Assembly: GCA_002304445.1 (NCBI GenBank)
Contig: NEVA01000004.1
Coordinates: 124,001 to 188,000, forward strand
Direction: 5' to 3'
Source of the DNA: Opitutia bacterium Tous-C4FEB
Lineage (GTDB): Bacteria > Verrucomicrobiota > Verrucomicrobiia > Opitutales > Opitutaceae
Length of the DNA stretch: 64,000 bases
Both the position numbers and the translations under genes were made by a program. The number at the start of each line of letters is the position of its first letter. Within the stretch, counting starts at the first letter, position 1. The notes under the pieces were generated by a model. That model did not search any database and was not told the DNA's origin. It saw nothing but the letters and a program-made list of their open reading frames with translations. Positions 9,684 to 18,225 of this stretch are shown piece by piece.

Positions 9684-11012
9684 ATGAAACGTTTTGCCCG
9701 ATTCCTTTCCCTGCTGGTCGCGACGGCCTCGGTGTTGGTTGCGGCCACCGCTCCGACGTCCGCCAAGCCCAATATCATCTTCATCCTCGCCGATGATTAC
9801 GGCATTGGCGAAGTCGGCTGCTACGGCTCCGACAATTACAAGACGCCGAACATCGACGCGCTCGCCCGCAGCGGCACGCGCTACACCCACGGTTACACAA
9901 TCTCACTTTGCGGGCCCTCGCGGGCCCAGATTCTCACCGGCCGCTACGGCTTTCGCACCGGTGGCAGCAATCAGGATGCGGTAGGTGAAATCTCGCCGGC
10001 CAAGGAGACATTGATCCCAAGCGTACTGAAGCCCGCCGGCTACGTCACGACGATGATCGGCAAGTGGAGCCAGTTCTCGCGGCAGCCGTCGGATTTCGGT
10101 TTCGACGATTATCTGCGCTACGCGGGTAGCGGGGCTTACTGGAACACGCAGGAACGGGTTAAGACCTACGTCGTCAACGGCGAGACGCGGCCCTTGCGCG
10201 ACAAGGAGTACATGCCCGATCTGATGCACCGGCACTTGATCGACTTCATCACGAAGCACCGCGACCGCCCTTTTTACGCCCACTACTCGCTGTCACACAC
10301 GCACGGTGAGATTTTGCCGACGCCCGACAGCGCACCGGACAGCAAAGACCACTACACGGACAATGTGGTCTATATGGATAAGTTGGTCGGTAAGCTGATG
10401 GCGGAGTTGGACCGGTTGCAGCTACGCGAAAAGACCCTTGTGATTTTCTTCGGTGACAACGGCACCACCGGCGGTCGGGCCGACCGCGCCACCATCGGCG
10501 GCCGCCGACTCGCGGGGGCCAAGGGCTCGATGCTCGATGGCGGCGGACGTGTGCCGATGATCGTCAGCTGGCCGGGCGTTAACCCTGCCGGCCGGGTCTC
10601 CGCCGACCTCGTGGACTCGAGCGATTTCCTCCCGACGTTTGCCGCGTTGGCCGGCGCCAAGCTTCCGGCGAACACGGTGATCGACGGCCGTAGTTTTGCC
10701 GCCCAAGTGCGCGGTGAAAAAGGCGAGCCGCGCCCGTGGGTATTCCATCAGCTCGCGCGCAACTGGTATGTCCGCGAAGCCGGCTGGAAACTCAATCAGG
10801 CCGGCGAACTGTTCGACATGAGCGACGCGCCGTTCGCCGAGAGGCTGGTCGCCGCTGACACGAAAGATGTCGCCGCCGTCGCTGCCCGGAAACGCCTCCA
10901 AGCCGCACTCGACCAGCTCAATCCCGCCGGCGGCATTCCGGACACCGGCGACGAGTCCGGCCGCCACGCGAGCAATGTGGACAAGAAGGCGAAGAAGAAA
11001 AAGCAGCCCTGA
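9684..11012 (+). CDS. Secreted sulfatase, arylsulfatase-A-like, Cys-type
   Basis: A 442-residue family S1 sulfatase with a signal peptide (first ~25 residues). PNIIFILADDYG gives the metal-binding Asp pair. The CGPSR motif at residues 76-80 has Cys76 as the residue converted to formylglycine, followed by LTGRYG. A downstream FFGDNG supplies the Asp-Asn metal ligands. It should hydrolyse sulfate esters on a sugar in the periplasm or outside. The Lys-rich C-terminal tail (KKAKKKK) is unusual and may bind a polyanion. It is sandwiched between receptor genes with gaps of 13 and 47 nt. No formylglycine-generating enzyme or anSME lies in the window. The exact S1 subfamily is not assigned. Confidence 0.9.
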   Translation: MKRFARFLSLLVATASVLVAATAPTSAKPNIIFILADDYGIGEVGCYGSDNYKTPNIDALARSGTRYTHGYTISLCGPSRAQILTGRYGFRTGGSNQDAVGEISPAKETLIPSVLKPAGYVTTMIGKWSQFSRQPSDFGFDDYLRYAGSGAYWNTQERVKTYVVNGETRPLRDKEYMPDLMHRHLIDFITKHRDRPFYAHYSLSHTHGEILPTPDSAPDSKDHYTDNVVYMDKLVGKLMAELDRLQLREKTLVIFFGDNGTTGGRADRATIGGRRLAGAKGSMLDGGGRVPMIVSWPGVNPAGRVSADLVDSSDFLPTFAALAGAKLPANTVIDGRSFAAQVRGEKGEPRPWVFHQLARNWYVREAGWKLNQAGELFDMSDAPFAERLVAADTKDVAAVAARKRLQAALDQLNPAGGIPDTGDESGRHASNVDKKAKKKKQP

Positions 11013-11059
11013 TTTTCGCCCGGTAGTTTTCCTTTCCCCAAACCCTCGAACCCAGATCC

Positions 11060-13453
11060 ATGACACTAAAACAGCCCGTTACCTTACTCACCGCCGCCTT
11101 GCTGATCGCGCTGCCGGGCTTTTCCCAGACCGCGCCGACACCGCCGAAGGAATCCGCGCCCGTCGAACTCTCTCCGTTTGAGGTCAGCTCCGAGTCCGTC
11201 CGCGGCTACGTCGCTTCCGAGACGATGAGCGGCAGCCGGGTCAAGACGCAGATCATCGATTTGCCCTACACCGTGAACGTCATGACCAACGAGTTCCTCG
11301 AGGACTTCGGGATCTTTGAACTCTCCGACAATGTCAGCCACGTGGGTGGTTTCACCGGTCTCGATGTGGGCGGCAATTTCGTGCTGCGCGGCTTTACGTC
11401 GAACAACCAGCTGCGCGACGGATTTTTCCGCCTCGGCCGTTATGGCTCCAGCAACATCGACCGGATCGAGATCATCAAGGGTTCCAACGCGGCGATCTAT
11501 GGCCGGTCCTCGCCGGGCGGTATGATGAACATGATTTCCAAGTCACCCAAGTCCGTGGCCAATCAGAAACTGTCTTTCAACTACGGTGACTATGGCACGC
11601 AACGCGTCACCTTCGAGGGCACCGGCCCTCTCGTCACGAGCCGGTTCGGTAAGACCAATTACCTCCTGACGGCGAGCTACTATCAGCGGGATTTCGAGGC
11701 GGATTGGACGTTGGCCCGCAACAAGGAATACTTTCTCGCGCTCGATCACATCTTCAGCAACGGCACCAAGCTCACGCTCATGGCCGAGGTTTTCGAGCAG
11801 CAGCGCAACTCTCCGCTGTCCGGAGCCCCGGTCATCATCGACAAGAAAGGCACCGGCACCACCGCCACCATTGATGCGGACGACGTCGCCGTCGGTTACG
11901 CCTACAATCTCGCGAAAAACAGCACCTACGGCCCCAACAGCCGCCTTAACCGCGACAACACCTCGCTCACGGGCACGCTGGAAAAGAAGCTCAGCGACAT
12001 CTTCAGCATTCGCACCTCGGGCAATTTCTATTCGGCCGGTCGCGATGACTACAATCAGAACACCAACTGGGGCAACATTCTCATCAACAAGGCCAACACC
12101 GTGCCGGCCTTTTCCCAGCGCGGGGCCACGCCCAATTGGGGCCGGATTTTTGAAGACGGCGGTTCCTTTCAGGGCGACCTGCTCGCCCAGTATTGGACCA
12201 ACAATCGCAAGCTCGAGCATCGCACGCTGCTCACCTTCGACTTCAACGATTACTATCGGTGGGATCCGACCATCGGCTACGCTGCCGCCACGCATCCCGA
12301 CATCGTGGCTTGGAATCAGGCCCGCAGCGTGACGGTCGATGCCAATTTCAATCCGGTCGGCCCCATCGGATATTTTACGAAGGGCCCCGATCCGGTGAAC
12401 GGTTTTGTCTCCACGCGAAAGATGAAACGCCGCATCTCCGTCATGGGCGGACTGCTGCGCCACCAGACCTCGTTCCTCAATGGCCGCCTGTTGGGCTTCA
12501 CCGGCGCCCGCTTCGATTCCATCCGCTATCGCCATCGCGATTTCCTGACCGCCGCATCCTCGTTTACGCCGTTTATCCCCAGCTATAAGGTCGGAGACCA
12601 AATCAGAAAAACGATCACCTCCTTCAATCCGAATTTGGGCGCTAACTTTAAGCTCAAGGAAAACTTCCGCGTCTATGCCAGCTACAGCCGAAGCTTCTTC
12701 CAATCGCAGGGCGACAACCCCGTCGAGATCGCCAATCCCACCTACAAGCCGGAAACGGCCGACGGCTGGGACTATGGTTTCAAGGGTTCTTTCTTCGGCG
12801 ACCGCCTGACCTACACGCTGAGCGGTTTCTATATCAATCGGCAGAACGTGAGTGTGGACGACATCGATCCGGTCACCGGCCTCACGATCAGGCGGCGCGA
12901 CGGGGACCAGTTGGTGCGCGGCTATGAGGCGGATGCCAGCTGGAGCCTGACCAACGAATGGTTTCTGCTCGGCAGTTACGGCAACGTCCACTCGATCTAC
13001 ACGGATTTTGGAGATGCAAATCCGCAGGCCATCGGCCGCAAGGTGCAGTATGTGGCCCCCTACAACGGCAGCTTCACCGTCAAGTATAGCCCGTCACGGG
13101 GCTCGCTGAAAAATTTCTCCACCAATCTCGGCGTGACCTTTGTGGGTGCGACTCCGACGGAAACGCCGATCGCGGGCGATGTCGTGACCGGTCCTGCCGG
13201 TCGGCGCGTGGTCACTTTCTCCTCCCGCCAATGGGCGCTCACCGTTCCCTCTTACCAAGTCTGGAGCCTCGGCGCCCGTTACACCCTTCAAAGCAGCCGG
13301 AACATGAGCCATACCTTTGCGGTGAACCTGAATAATGCGTTAAACAAGCAGTTCATCCGCGCCGGCACGAGCGGAGCCACGCGCATCCTGCAGGGCGACG
13401 ACCGCGCCATCTTCTTTACCTACACGATCAATCGCAAAGGGACCAAGTTCTGA
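11060..13453 (+). CDS. TonB-dependent receptor, siderophore-receptor-like subfamily
   Basis: A 797-residue receptor with a signal peptide ending near GFSQ, a TonB box VELSPFEVSSE, and a plug with the RIEIIKGSNAAIYG element and the GGMMNMISK plug end. The barrel ends RKGTKF. It is shorter than the three upstream copies and not closely related to them, resembling siderophore-type receptors. The same subfamily is also common in carbohydrate loci of this phylum. Its stop overlaps the start of the next gene in TGATG, so the lyase-like gene is probably translationally coupled, which favours a glycan rather than an iron role. Confidence 0.88.
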   Translation: MTLKQPVTLLTAALLIALPGFSQTAPTPPKESAPVELSPFEVSSESVRGYVASETMSGSRVKTQIIDLPYTVNVMTNEFLEDFGIFELSDNVSHVGGFTGLDVGGNFVLRGFTSNNQLRDGFFRLGRYGSSNIDRIEIIKGSNAAIYGRSSPGGMMNMISKSPKSVANQKLSFNYGDYGTQRVTFEGTGPLVTSRFGKTNYLLTASYYQRDFEADWTLARNKEYFLALDHIFSNGTKLTLMAEVFEQQRNSPLSGAPVIIDKKGTGTTATIDADDVAVGYAYNLAKNSTYGPNSRLNRDNTSLTGTLEKKLSDIFSIRTSGNFYSAGRDDYNQNTNWGNILINKANTVPAFSQRGATPNWGRIFEDGGSFQGDLLAQYWTNNRKLEHRTLLTFDFNDYYRWDPTIGYAAATHPDIVAWNQARSVTVDANFNPVGPIGYFTKGPDPVNGFVSTRKMKRRISVMGGLLRHQTSFLNGRLLGFTGARFDSIRYRHRDFLTAASSFTPFIPSYKVGDQIRKTITSFNPNLGANFKLKENFRVYASYSRSFFQSQGDNPVEIANPTYKPETADGWDYGFKGSFFGDRLTYTLSGFYINRQNVSVDDIDPVTGLTIRRRDGDQLVRGYEADASWSLTNEWFLLGSYGNVHSIYTDFGDANPQAIGRKVQYVAPYNGSFTVKYSPSRGSLKNFSTNLGVTFVGATPTETPIAGDVVTGPAGRRVVTFSSRQWALTVPSYQVWSLGARYTLQSSRNMSHTFAVNLNNALNKQFIRAGTSGATRILQGDDRAIFFTYTINRKGTKF

Positions 13454-14973
13454 TGAGGGGTTCGCTCGGCTCGGTCACTTTAAGGGTGGCGCTGGCGGTT
13501 GGCGGCTTGATCGCGGCGTGTTCCGGGCCGCTTGCGGCCCGGGATCACTTCGTTGAAGGCCCGGGCCAACTTCCGGCGGCACTCAAGGCGGCGCGCGCGG
13601 GCGATACGGTGACGCTCAAGAACGGTCCGTGGAACGACCTAAAGGTCGTGGTCAATCGAGGCGGAGAGCCGGATAAACCGGTGGTTATCCGGGCGGAGAC
13701 GCCCGGTGGCGTTAAGCTGGGCGGGGCGTCTTCGTTGGAAATCAACGCCGCCCACGTCACGGTCGACGGCTTCTGGTTTCACGGCGGCGCGATCACCAAA
13801 GGCGCCGTGATCCAGTTCAAGTCCCACCACGGCGTGGTTCGCAACACCGCTATCACGGATTACAATCCGGCCTCGTTTGAAACCGAATACTACTGGGTGT
13901 TTTTTGACGGCGACGACAACCGCATCGAGCGATGCTTTTTTAAAGGGAAAAACCATCTCCAGCCTCTCATCGGCAATGCGATCGTCGATAGCCGGCGCAA
14001 CGCGGTGAGTCGTTCCTATTTCAAAAACGTCCCTTACGTCGCCGACGCCAACGGCCGCGAGATTATCCGGGTCTGGGGTTCGGGTAAGCTCGAAGAACGC
14101 GACGAGGACGGGGCGTATTTCACCATCGAGCATAACCTTTTCGACCGCGCGGACGAGGAGGGGACCGAGATCATTTCGCTCAAGTCGAACCACAATGTCG
14201 TGCGTCACAACACGGTCATCGCCACGCGCGGCGGCATCAATATCCGGCGCGGGAACTTCAACACCGTCGAGCAAAACGTCGTGCTGGGCCAAGGCATCGC
14301 CGGGGCCCAGGGCCTGCGAATGTCCGGCCGCAACAACGTGGTGCGCGGGAATTTTGTCTCGGGTTGCGGTTACGGCATCCGCGTCGCGTGCGGCGAGTTC
14401 ATCGCATCTGCTCTGACGCCGAGTTATGTGCCCGACGTGAAGCCCAATGGCCGGAAGACGGCCGACGTTCGTATCCCTACTTATCCGCAGGTGAAGAACC
14501 TCACGTTGTCCGACAACGTGTTGGTCGGAATCTCGGGGCCCGATCTGGAGGTCGGTTCGTCGTATAAAAACCACTGGCCTGAATCGCAGCAGATCCTGTT
14601 GCCGGAGGGATGCGTGATCGAAAACAACCGGTTTGTGCGGTCGCAGGGCGGCGCCTCGGTCCTCGTCACGGTGGCGGAGACGGCGGCACCGCTGGGCCGG
14701 TTCACTTTCAAGCCGAACACCTACCGCGGAAATTTCCTCGTCGGGAGCGGCAGGGTGGCAGGTGCGGCGCAGGCCGGCTTCGCGACGATGGCGATTCCGG
14801 CTGACTGGTCGGAAGCCAACGAGCGTGCGGCGTTCAAGCCGCTCATGGCCGGAGACGTCGGTCCCGAGTGGGTGATCGCGCTCCGTCGGGCCGGGCAATT
14901 TTCCGTCGAAGATGCCGTTTCACCTGAACGCGCCGAACCACCCGAAGCTCGCAAAAACAAACGCAAGCGCTGA
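13453..14973 (+). CDS. Polysaccharide lyase family 6-like protein (chondroitinase B/alginate lyase fold)
   Basis: A 506-residue secreted right-handed beta-helix protein. After a signal peptide ending near residue 29 come PL6-like repeats. Lys244 (in EIISLKS) and Arg265 (in INIRRGN) are 21 residues apart, the same spacing as the catalytic Lys/Arg of chondroitinase B (250/271) and AlyGC (220/241), as recalled from the family. Family members would cleave 4-linked uronic-acid polymers by beta-elimination. Two departures stand out: the first of the two calcium-ligand Glu positions (Lys minus 7) is Gly237, with Glu at 235/236, and the usual RHG is RRG. The start overlaps the stop of the upstream receptor. 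Followed by two sulfatases. Substrate unknown. Confidence 0.78.
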   Translation: MRGSLGSVTLRVALAVGGLIAACSGPLAARDHFVEGPGQLPAALKAARAGDTVTLKNGPWNDLKVVVNRGGEPDKPVVIRAETPGGVKLGGASSLEINAAHVTVDGFWFHGGAITKGAVIQFKSHHGVVRNTAITDYNPASFETEYYWVFFDGDDNRIERCFFKGKNHLQPLIGNAIVDSRRNAVSRSYFKNVPYVADANGREIIRVWGSGKLEERDEDGAYFTIEHNLFDRADEEGTEIISLKSNHNVVRHNTVIATRGGINIRRGNFNTVEQNVVLGQGIAGAQGLRMSGRNNVVRGNFVSGCGYGIRVACGEFIASALTPSYVPDVKPNGRKTADVRIPTYPQVKNLTLSDNVLVGISGPDLEVGSSYKNHWPESQQILLPEGCVIENNRFVRSQGGASVLVTVAETAAPLGRFTFKPNTYRGNFLVGSGRVAGAAQAGFATMAIPADWSEANERAAFKPLMAGDVGPEWVIALRRAGQFSVEDAVSPERAEPPEARKNKRKR

Positions 14974-15005
14974 TCTGGCGCGGTCGTCCTGCCTCTCCAT
15001 TTTTT

Positions 15006-16529
15006 ATGAAATCGTTCCTCCATCTGATGCTTTGCCTTGCCGCGGTGGGCCTCGCCCGTGCCGCCGATTCCTCGCCGGCCCGCCCTAACGTTCTCTTCAT
15101 CGCCGTCGATGACCTCCGGCCCGAGTTCGGTGCTTATGGCGCGAGTTACGTGAAGTCGCCCAATTTGGATCGCATCGCGAAAGCCGGGATCACGTTTTAC
15201 CGCGCTTATTGCCAACAAGCCGTCTGCTCGCCCACGCGCTCGAGCCTCATGACGGGCACCCGGCCCGACACGACCAAGGTCTGGGACCTCGAAACCCATT
15301 TTCGCGCCGCTCTGCCCAACGTCGTCACGCTCGGCCAGCATTTCAAAAACCACGGCTATTTCGTCCAAGGTATGGGCAAGATCTATCATGGCAGTCTCGA
15401 CGACGCTCCCACGTGGTCCGTGCCTTGGCAGTCCTCCCGCGGCCAAGCCTACGGCCTCCCTGAGAACCTCGCACTCAATAACCGCCAATCCGCCGCCCCT
15501 GCGGTCGCCGGCGGCTCCGGCAAGAAATCGGGAAAGAAAAAGCAGGAGCCGACTCCCCGCAATTCCCGCGGCCCCGCTTTTGAGGGCGCCGATGTGCCTG
15601 ACGACACCTTTACCGACGGCCAAAATGCCAAGCTCGCCGTCGCCACCCTCGGCTTGATGGCGAAGCAGCAGCAGCCCTTTTTTCTCGCGCTCGGTTTTTC
15701 CAAACCCCACCTGCCGTTTGTCGCTCCGAAAAAATACTGGGACCTTTATGATCCCGCGAAAATCCAGCTCGCCCCGAATAAATTTCGTCCGAAGGACGCG
15801 CCCGACTACGCGATCCAGCCCGGCGGTGAGCTCCGCAACTATCACGGCATTCCCGAAGGCTCGATCCCGGACGACCTCGCCCGCCAACTGAAGCACGGCT
15901 ACTACGCCGCCATCTCCTACATGGATGCCCAGCTCGGCCTCGTGCTCGACGAACTCGACCGTCTCGACCTAGCCAAAAATACGATCGTGGTCCTTTGGGG
16001 CGACCACGGCTGGAAACTCGGCGAGCACGACGCGTGGTGCAAACACAGCAATGCCGAAAACGACACCAACGGCGCGCTGCTTCTCTCTGTTCCCGGCATG
16101 AAACACGCCGGCGCCAAAGCGACCGGGCTTGTCGAGTTCGTCGACATCTATCCGACGCTCGCCGAGCTCGCCGGTCTGCCGCTCCCCGCCCACCTCGAGG
16201 GCCTCAGTTTCAAGCCGGTCCTCGACCATCCCACCCGCCCCTGGAAGCCGGCGGCCTTCAGCCAATATCCCCGCCCGGGCAACTCGGCTACCGGCGGTAT
16301 TCCGCTCATGGGTTATTCCATGCGCACGGAGCGCTATCGCTTCACCGTCTGGCTGCATCGCGACGACCCCGGCAAAGTCGCGGACATCGAGCTCTACGAC
16401 CACCAGACCGATCCGCAGGAGAATCTCAACGTCGCCAAGAGCCCCGCCCATCGTGAACTGCTCGAGCAACTCATGGCTCAATGGCGCGGAGGTTGGCAGG
16501 GCGCACAACGCGCGATCACCAAGTCCTGA
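15006..16529 (+). CDS. Iduronate-2-sulfatase-like secreted sulfatase (S1_7-like)
   Basis: A 507-residue Cys-type sulfatase with a signal peptide ending near ARAA. PNVLFIAVDDLRPEFGAYG and the CSPTR motif (Cys74) followed by MTGTRPDTTKVWDLE closely follow the pattern of iduronate-2-sulfatase. LWGDHGWKLGEH carries the second set of metal ligands. A Lys-rich low-complexity insert at about residues 168-182 (GKKSGKKKQ) interrupts the domain and is probably a surface loop. Family knowledge suggests removal of a 2-O-sulfate from a terminal uronic acid; related enzymes also occur in algal-glycan loci. It lies 32 nt after the lyase gene and 12 nt before another sulfatase of the same type. Confidence 0.88.
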   Translation: MKSFLHLMLCLAAVGLARAADSSPARPNVLFIAVDDLRPEFGAYGASYVKSPNLDRIAKAGITFYRAYCQQAVCSPTRSSLMTGTRPDTTKVWDLETHFRAALPNVVTLGQHFKNHGYFVQGMGKIYHGSLDDAPTWSVPWQSSRGQAYGLPENLALNNRQSAAPAVAGGSGKKSGKKKQEPTPRNSRGPAFEGADVPDDTFTDGQNAKLAVATLGLMAKQQQPFFLALGFSKPHLPFVAPKKYWDLYDPAKIQLAPNKFRPKDAPDYAIQPGGELRNYHGIPEGSIPDDLARQLKHGYYAAISYMDAQLGLVLDELDRLDLAKNTIVVLWGDHGWKLGEHDAWCKHSNAENDTNGALLLSVPGMKHAGAKATGLVEFVDIYPTLAELAGLPLPAHLEGLSFKPVLDHPTRPWKPAAFSQYPRPGNSATGGIPLMGYSMRTERYRFTVWLHRDDPGKVADIELYDHQTDPQENLNVAKSPAHRELLEQLMAQWRGGWQGAQRAITKS

Positions 16530-16541
16530 CGCCGAACCGCC

Positions 16542-18011
16542 ATGACTCAGACCTCTGCTTTTCGGGCCGGCGCGTTTGCCGCGTGTGTTGTGGGGTGGGC
16601 CGCCGGAGTCTTCGCGGCCGCGCCCGCCGTGGGCCCGAAGTCGCCCAACGTGCTGTTCATCGTCGTCGACGATCTGAACCTCGCGCTCGGCTGCTACGGC
16701 GACCCCGTGGCGCAGACGCCCCAGATCGACCGGCTGGCCGCGCGTGGGGTGCGATTCGACCGCGCGTATGCGCAGTATCCGCTTTGTAATCCGAGCCGGG
16801 TTTCCTTTTTGAGCGGACGGCGCCCGGAGACGAGCGGCGTGTACATCCTGACCACACCGGCGCGCACCGCGTTGCCCGATGCGGTCATGTTGCCGCAGTT
16901 CTTTAGGCAGCAAGGCTACCTCAGCGCCGGAGCGGGAAAAATCTTCCACAACGCGAAGGTGAACGACGAAGCGTCGTGGGATTCCTACGACGATCGGCCG
17001 GCGAGCGATCCGGATGAAATTGCGGCGATCGAGGCACGATACGGCTCTGCCGGAAAACCCGGCGACGGTCGGCCGGCGTTTCATGTTTTGTCCAGCGATG
17101 GTGCGGGCACGCGGGATGGGCGCAACGTCCGGACGATCCTTCGGCTCATGGCGGAGCAACACGCGACCGGGAGACCGTTCTTTTTGGCCGCAGGGTTGCA
17201 CCTGCCGCACTTGCCGTGGACCGCGCCGAAGAAATTTTTCGACCTGTATCCGCCGGGCAGCCTGACCCCGAAACCCGAGCCCGCGATGGTGGACGTGCCG
17301 CCCATCGCGTTGCAGACGGAGCTCTCGGGTTTCGCCCAGCCCGATTCGCGAGAGGCGGCGATGCGCGGTTACTACGCGAGTGTGTCGTTCACCGATGCCC
17401 ACGTCGGCATGTTGCTGGATGGGCTCGACCGGCTTGATCTTTGGAAAACGACTGTCGTGGTGCTCATCAGCGACCACGGGTTTCATCTGGGCGACCACGG
17501 GGGACTCTGGGCAAAACTGAGCGCGTTCGACGCCGCGACGCGCGTGCCGATGGTCGTGGCCGGGGCGGGAGTCCCGGCGGGCAAGGTGGTGGCCGAGCCG
17601 GTGGAGTTGCTCGACGTCTTCCCCACCTTGGTCGAACTCGGCGGCTTTGCTCCGCTGCCGGGCTTGGAAGGCCGCTCGCTCGTGGCCGCGATGCGGGGTC
17701 GGCCGCCGACCGGCTTCCGGCCGGCGTCGAGTATGGTTTATCATTACGATCAGGCGAAAAAGAGCGATGTGCTCGGCCGCACGGTGATCGCGGCAGAGTG
17801 GCGCTACACCGAGTGGGCCGGCGGTGCAGCCGGTCGGGAACTCTACTGGCGCGCCGACGACCCCATGGAGTATCGTAATCGCGCAGGAGACCCGAAGCTC
17901 GTCGCCGCGCTCAACGCCGGAGCGGCGTATCTCTTAAACGCCCCAAGTCCGAAGCCCGGCCCGGCCAACCGTCCCCGGGCTTTGCTCGAAGCGGCGCGGA
18001 AGAATCCCTGA
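16542..18011 (+). CDS. Second iduronate-2-sulfatase-like secreted sulfatase
   Basis: A 489-residue paralog of the preceding enzyme. It has a hydrophobic N-terminus to about residue 28, PNVLFIVVDDLNLALGCYG, and CNPSR with Cys82 as the formylglycine precursor. SGRRPETSGVY, the GKIFHN segment and LISDHGFHLGDHGG follow. The overall length and motif order match the iduronate-2-sulfatase group. Having two members of one subfamily beside a lyase suggests that two different sulfated positions or chain contexts are processed in turn. It is the last gene of the run; the next gene is 200 nt away behind a palindromic regulatory region. Confidence 0.88.
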   Translation: MTQTSAFRAGAFAACVVGWAAGVFAAAPAVGPKSPNVLFIVVDDLNLALGCYGDPVAQTPQIDRLAARGVRFDRAYAQYPLCNPSRVSFLSGRRPETSGVYILTTPARTALPDAVMLPQFFRQQGYLSAGAGKIFHNAKVNDEASWDSYDDRPASDPDEIAAIEARYGSAGKPGDGRPAFHVLSSDGAGTRDGRNVRTILRLMAEQHATGRPFFLAAGLHLPHLPWTAPKKFFDLYPPGSLTPKPEPAMVDVPPIALQTELSGFAQPDSREAAMRGYYASVSFTDAHVGMLLDGLDRLDLWKTTVVVLISDHGFHLGDHGGLWAKLSAFDAATRVPMVVAGAGVPAGKVVAEPVELLDVFPTLVELGGFAPLPGLEGRSLVAAMRGRPPTGFRPASSMVYHYDQAKKSDVLGRTVIAAEWRYTEWAGGAAGRELYWRADDPMEYRNRAGDPKLVAALNAGAAYLLNAPSPKPGPANRPRALLEAARKNP

Positions 18012-18067
18012 GCGGCCTCGCCGTTCGTTGGCACGCGATTGGAGGGGCGATCACTTTTTTCGCGTTT

Positions 18068-18106
18068 TGCAACGCTTGCATAAATACCGGTTTGCGTGAC
18101 CGGTAT
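18068..18106 (+). promoter_or_regulatory. Two palindromes upstream of the fifth TonB receptor
   Basis: TGCAACGCTTGCA (18068-18080) is a 13-nt palindrome with a CG-containing centre, in the style of LacI/GalR-family operators. It is followed by ATACCGGT (18084-18091) and ACCGGTAT (18099-18106), exact 8-nt inverted arms separated by 7 nt. Both lie 120-160 nt before the receptor ATG at 18226 and after the end of the sulfatase operon. They are good operator candidates for a new transcription unit. The cognate regulator is not identifiable here. Confidence 0.45.
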
Positions 18107-18225
18107 CCTCTGAGACCAATGCATCCCTCGTTCTCGGCTCCGTCCCTCCCCATCTCCTCCACCGGCCGGTCCTAGATCGTCATTACGTTAACCATCCCGC
18201 CGCTTTGGCACCCTCCATTTACCCA

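Noticed and set aside
13453-18011. A SusC/SusD-type locus
   Set aside because: No SusD-like lipoprotein is encoded and the receptors lack the carboxypeptidase-like N-terminal domain of SusC.
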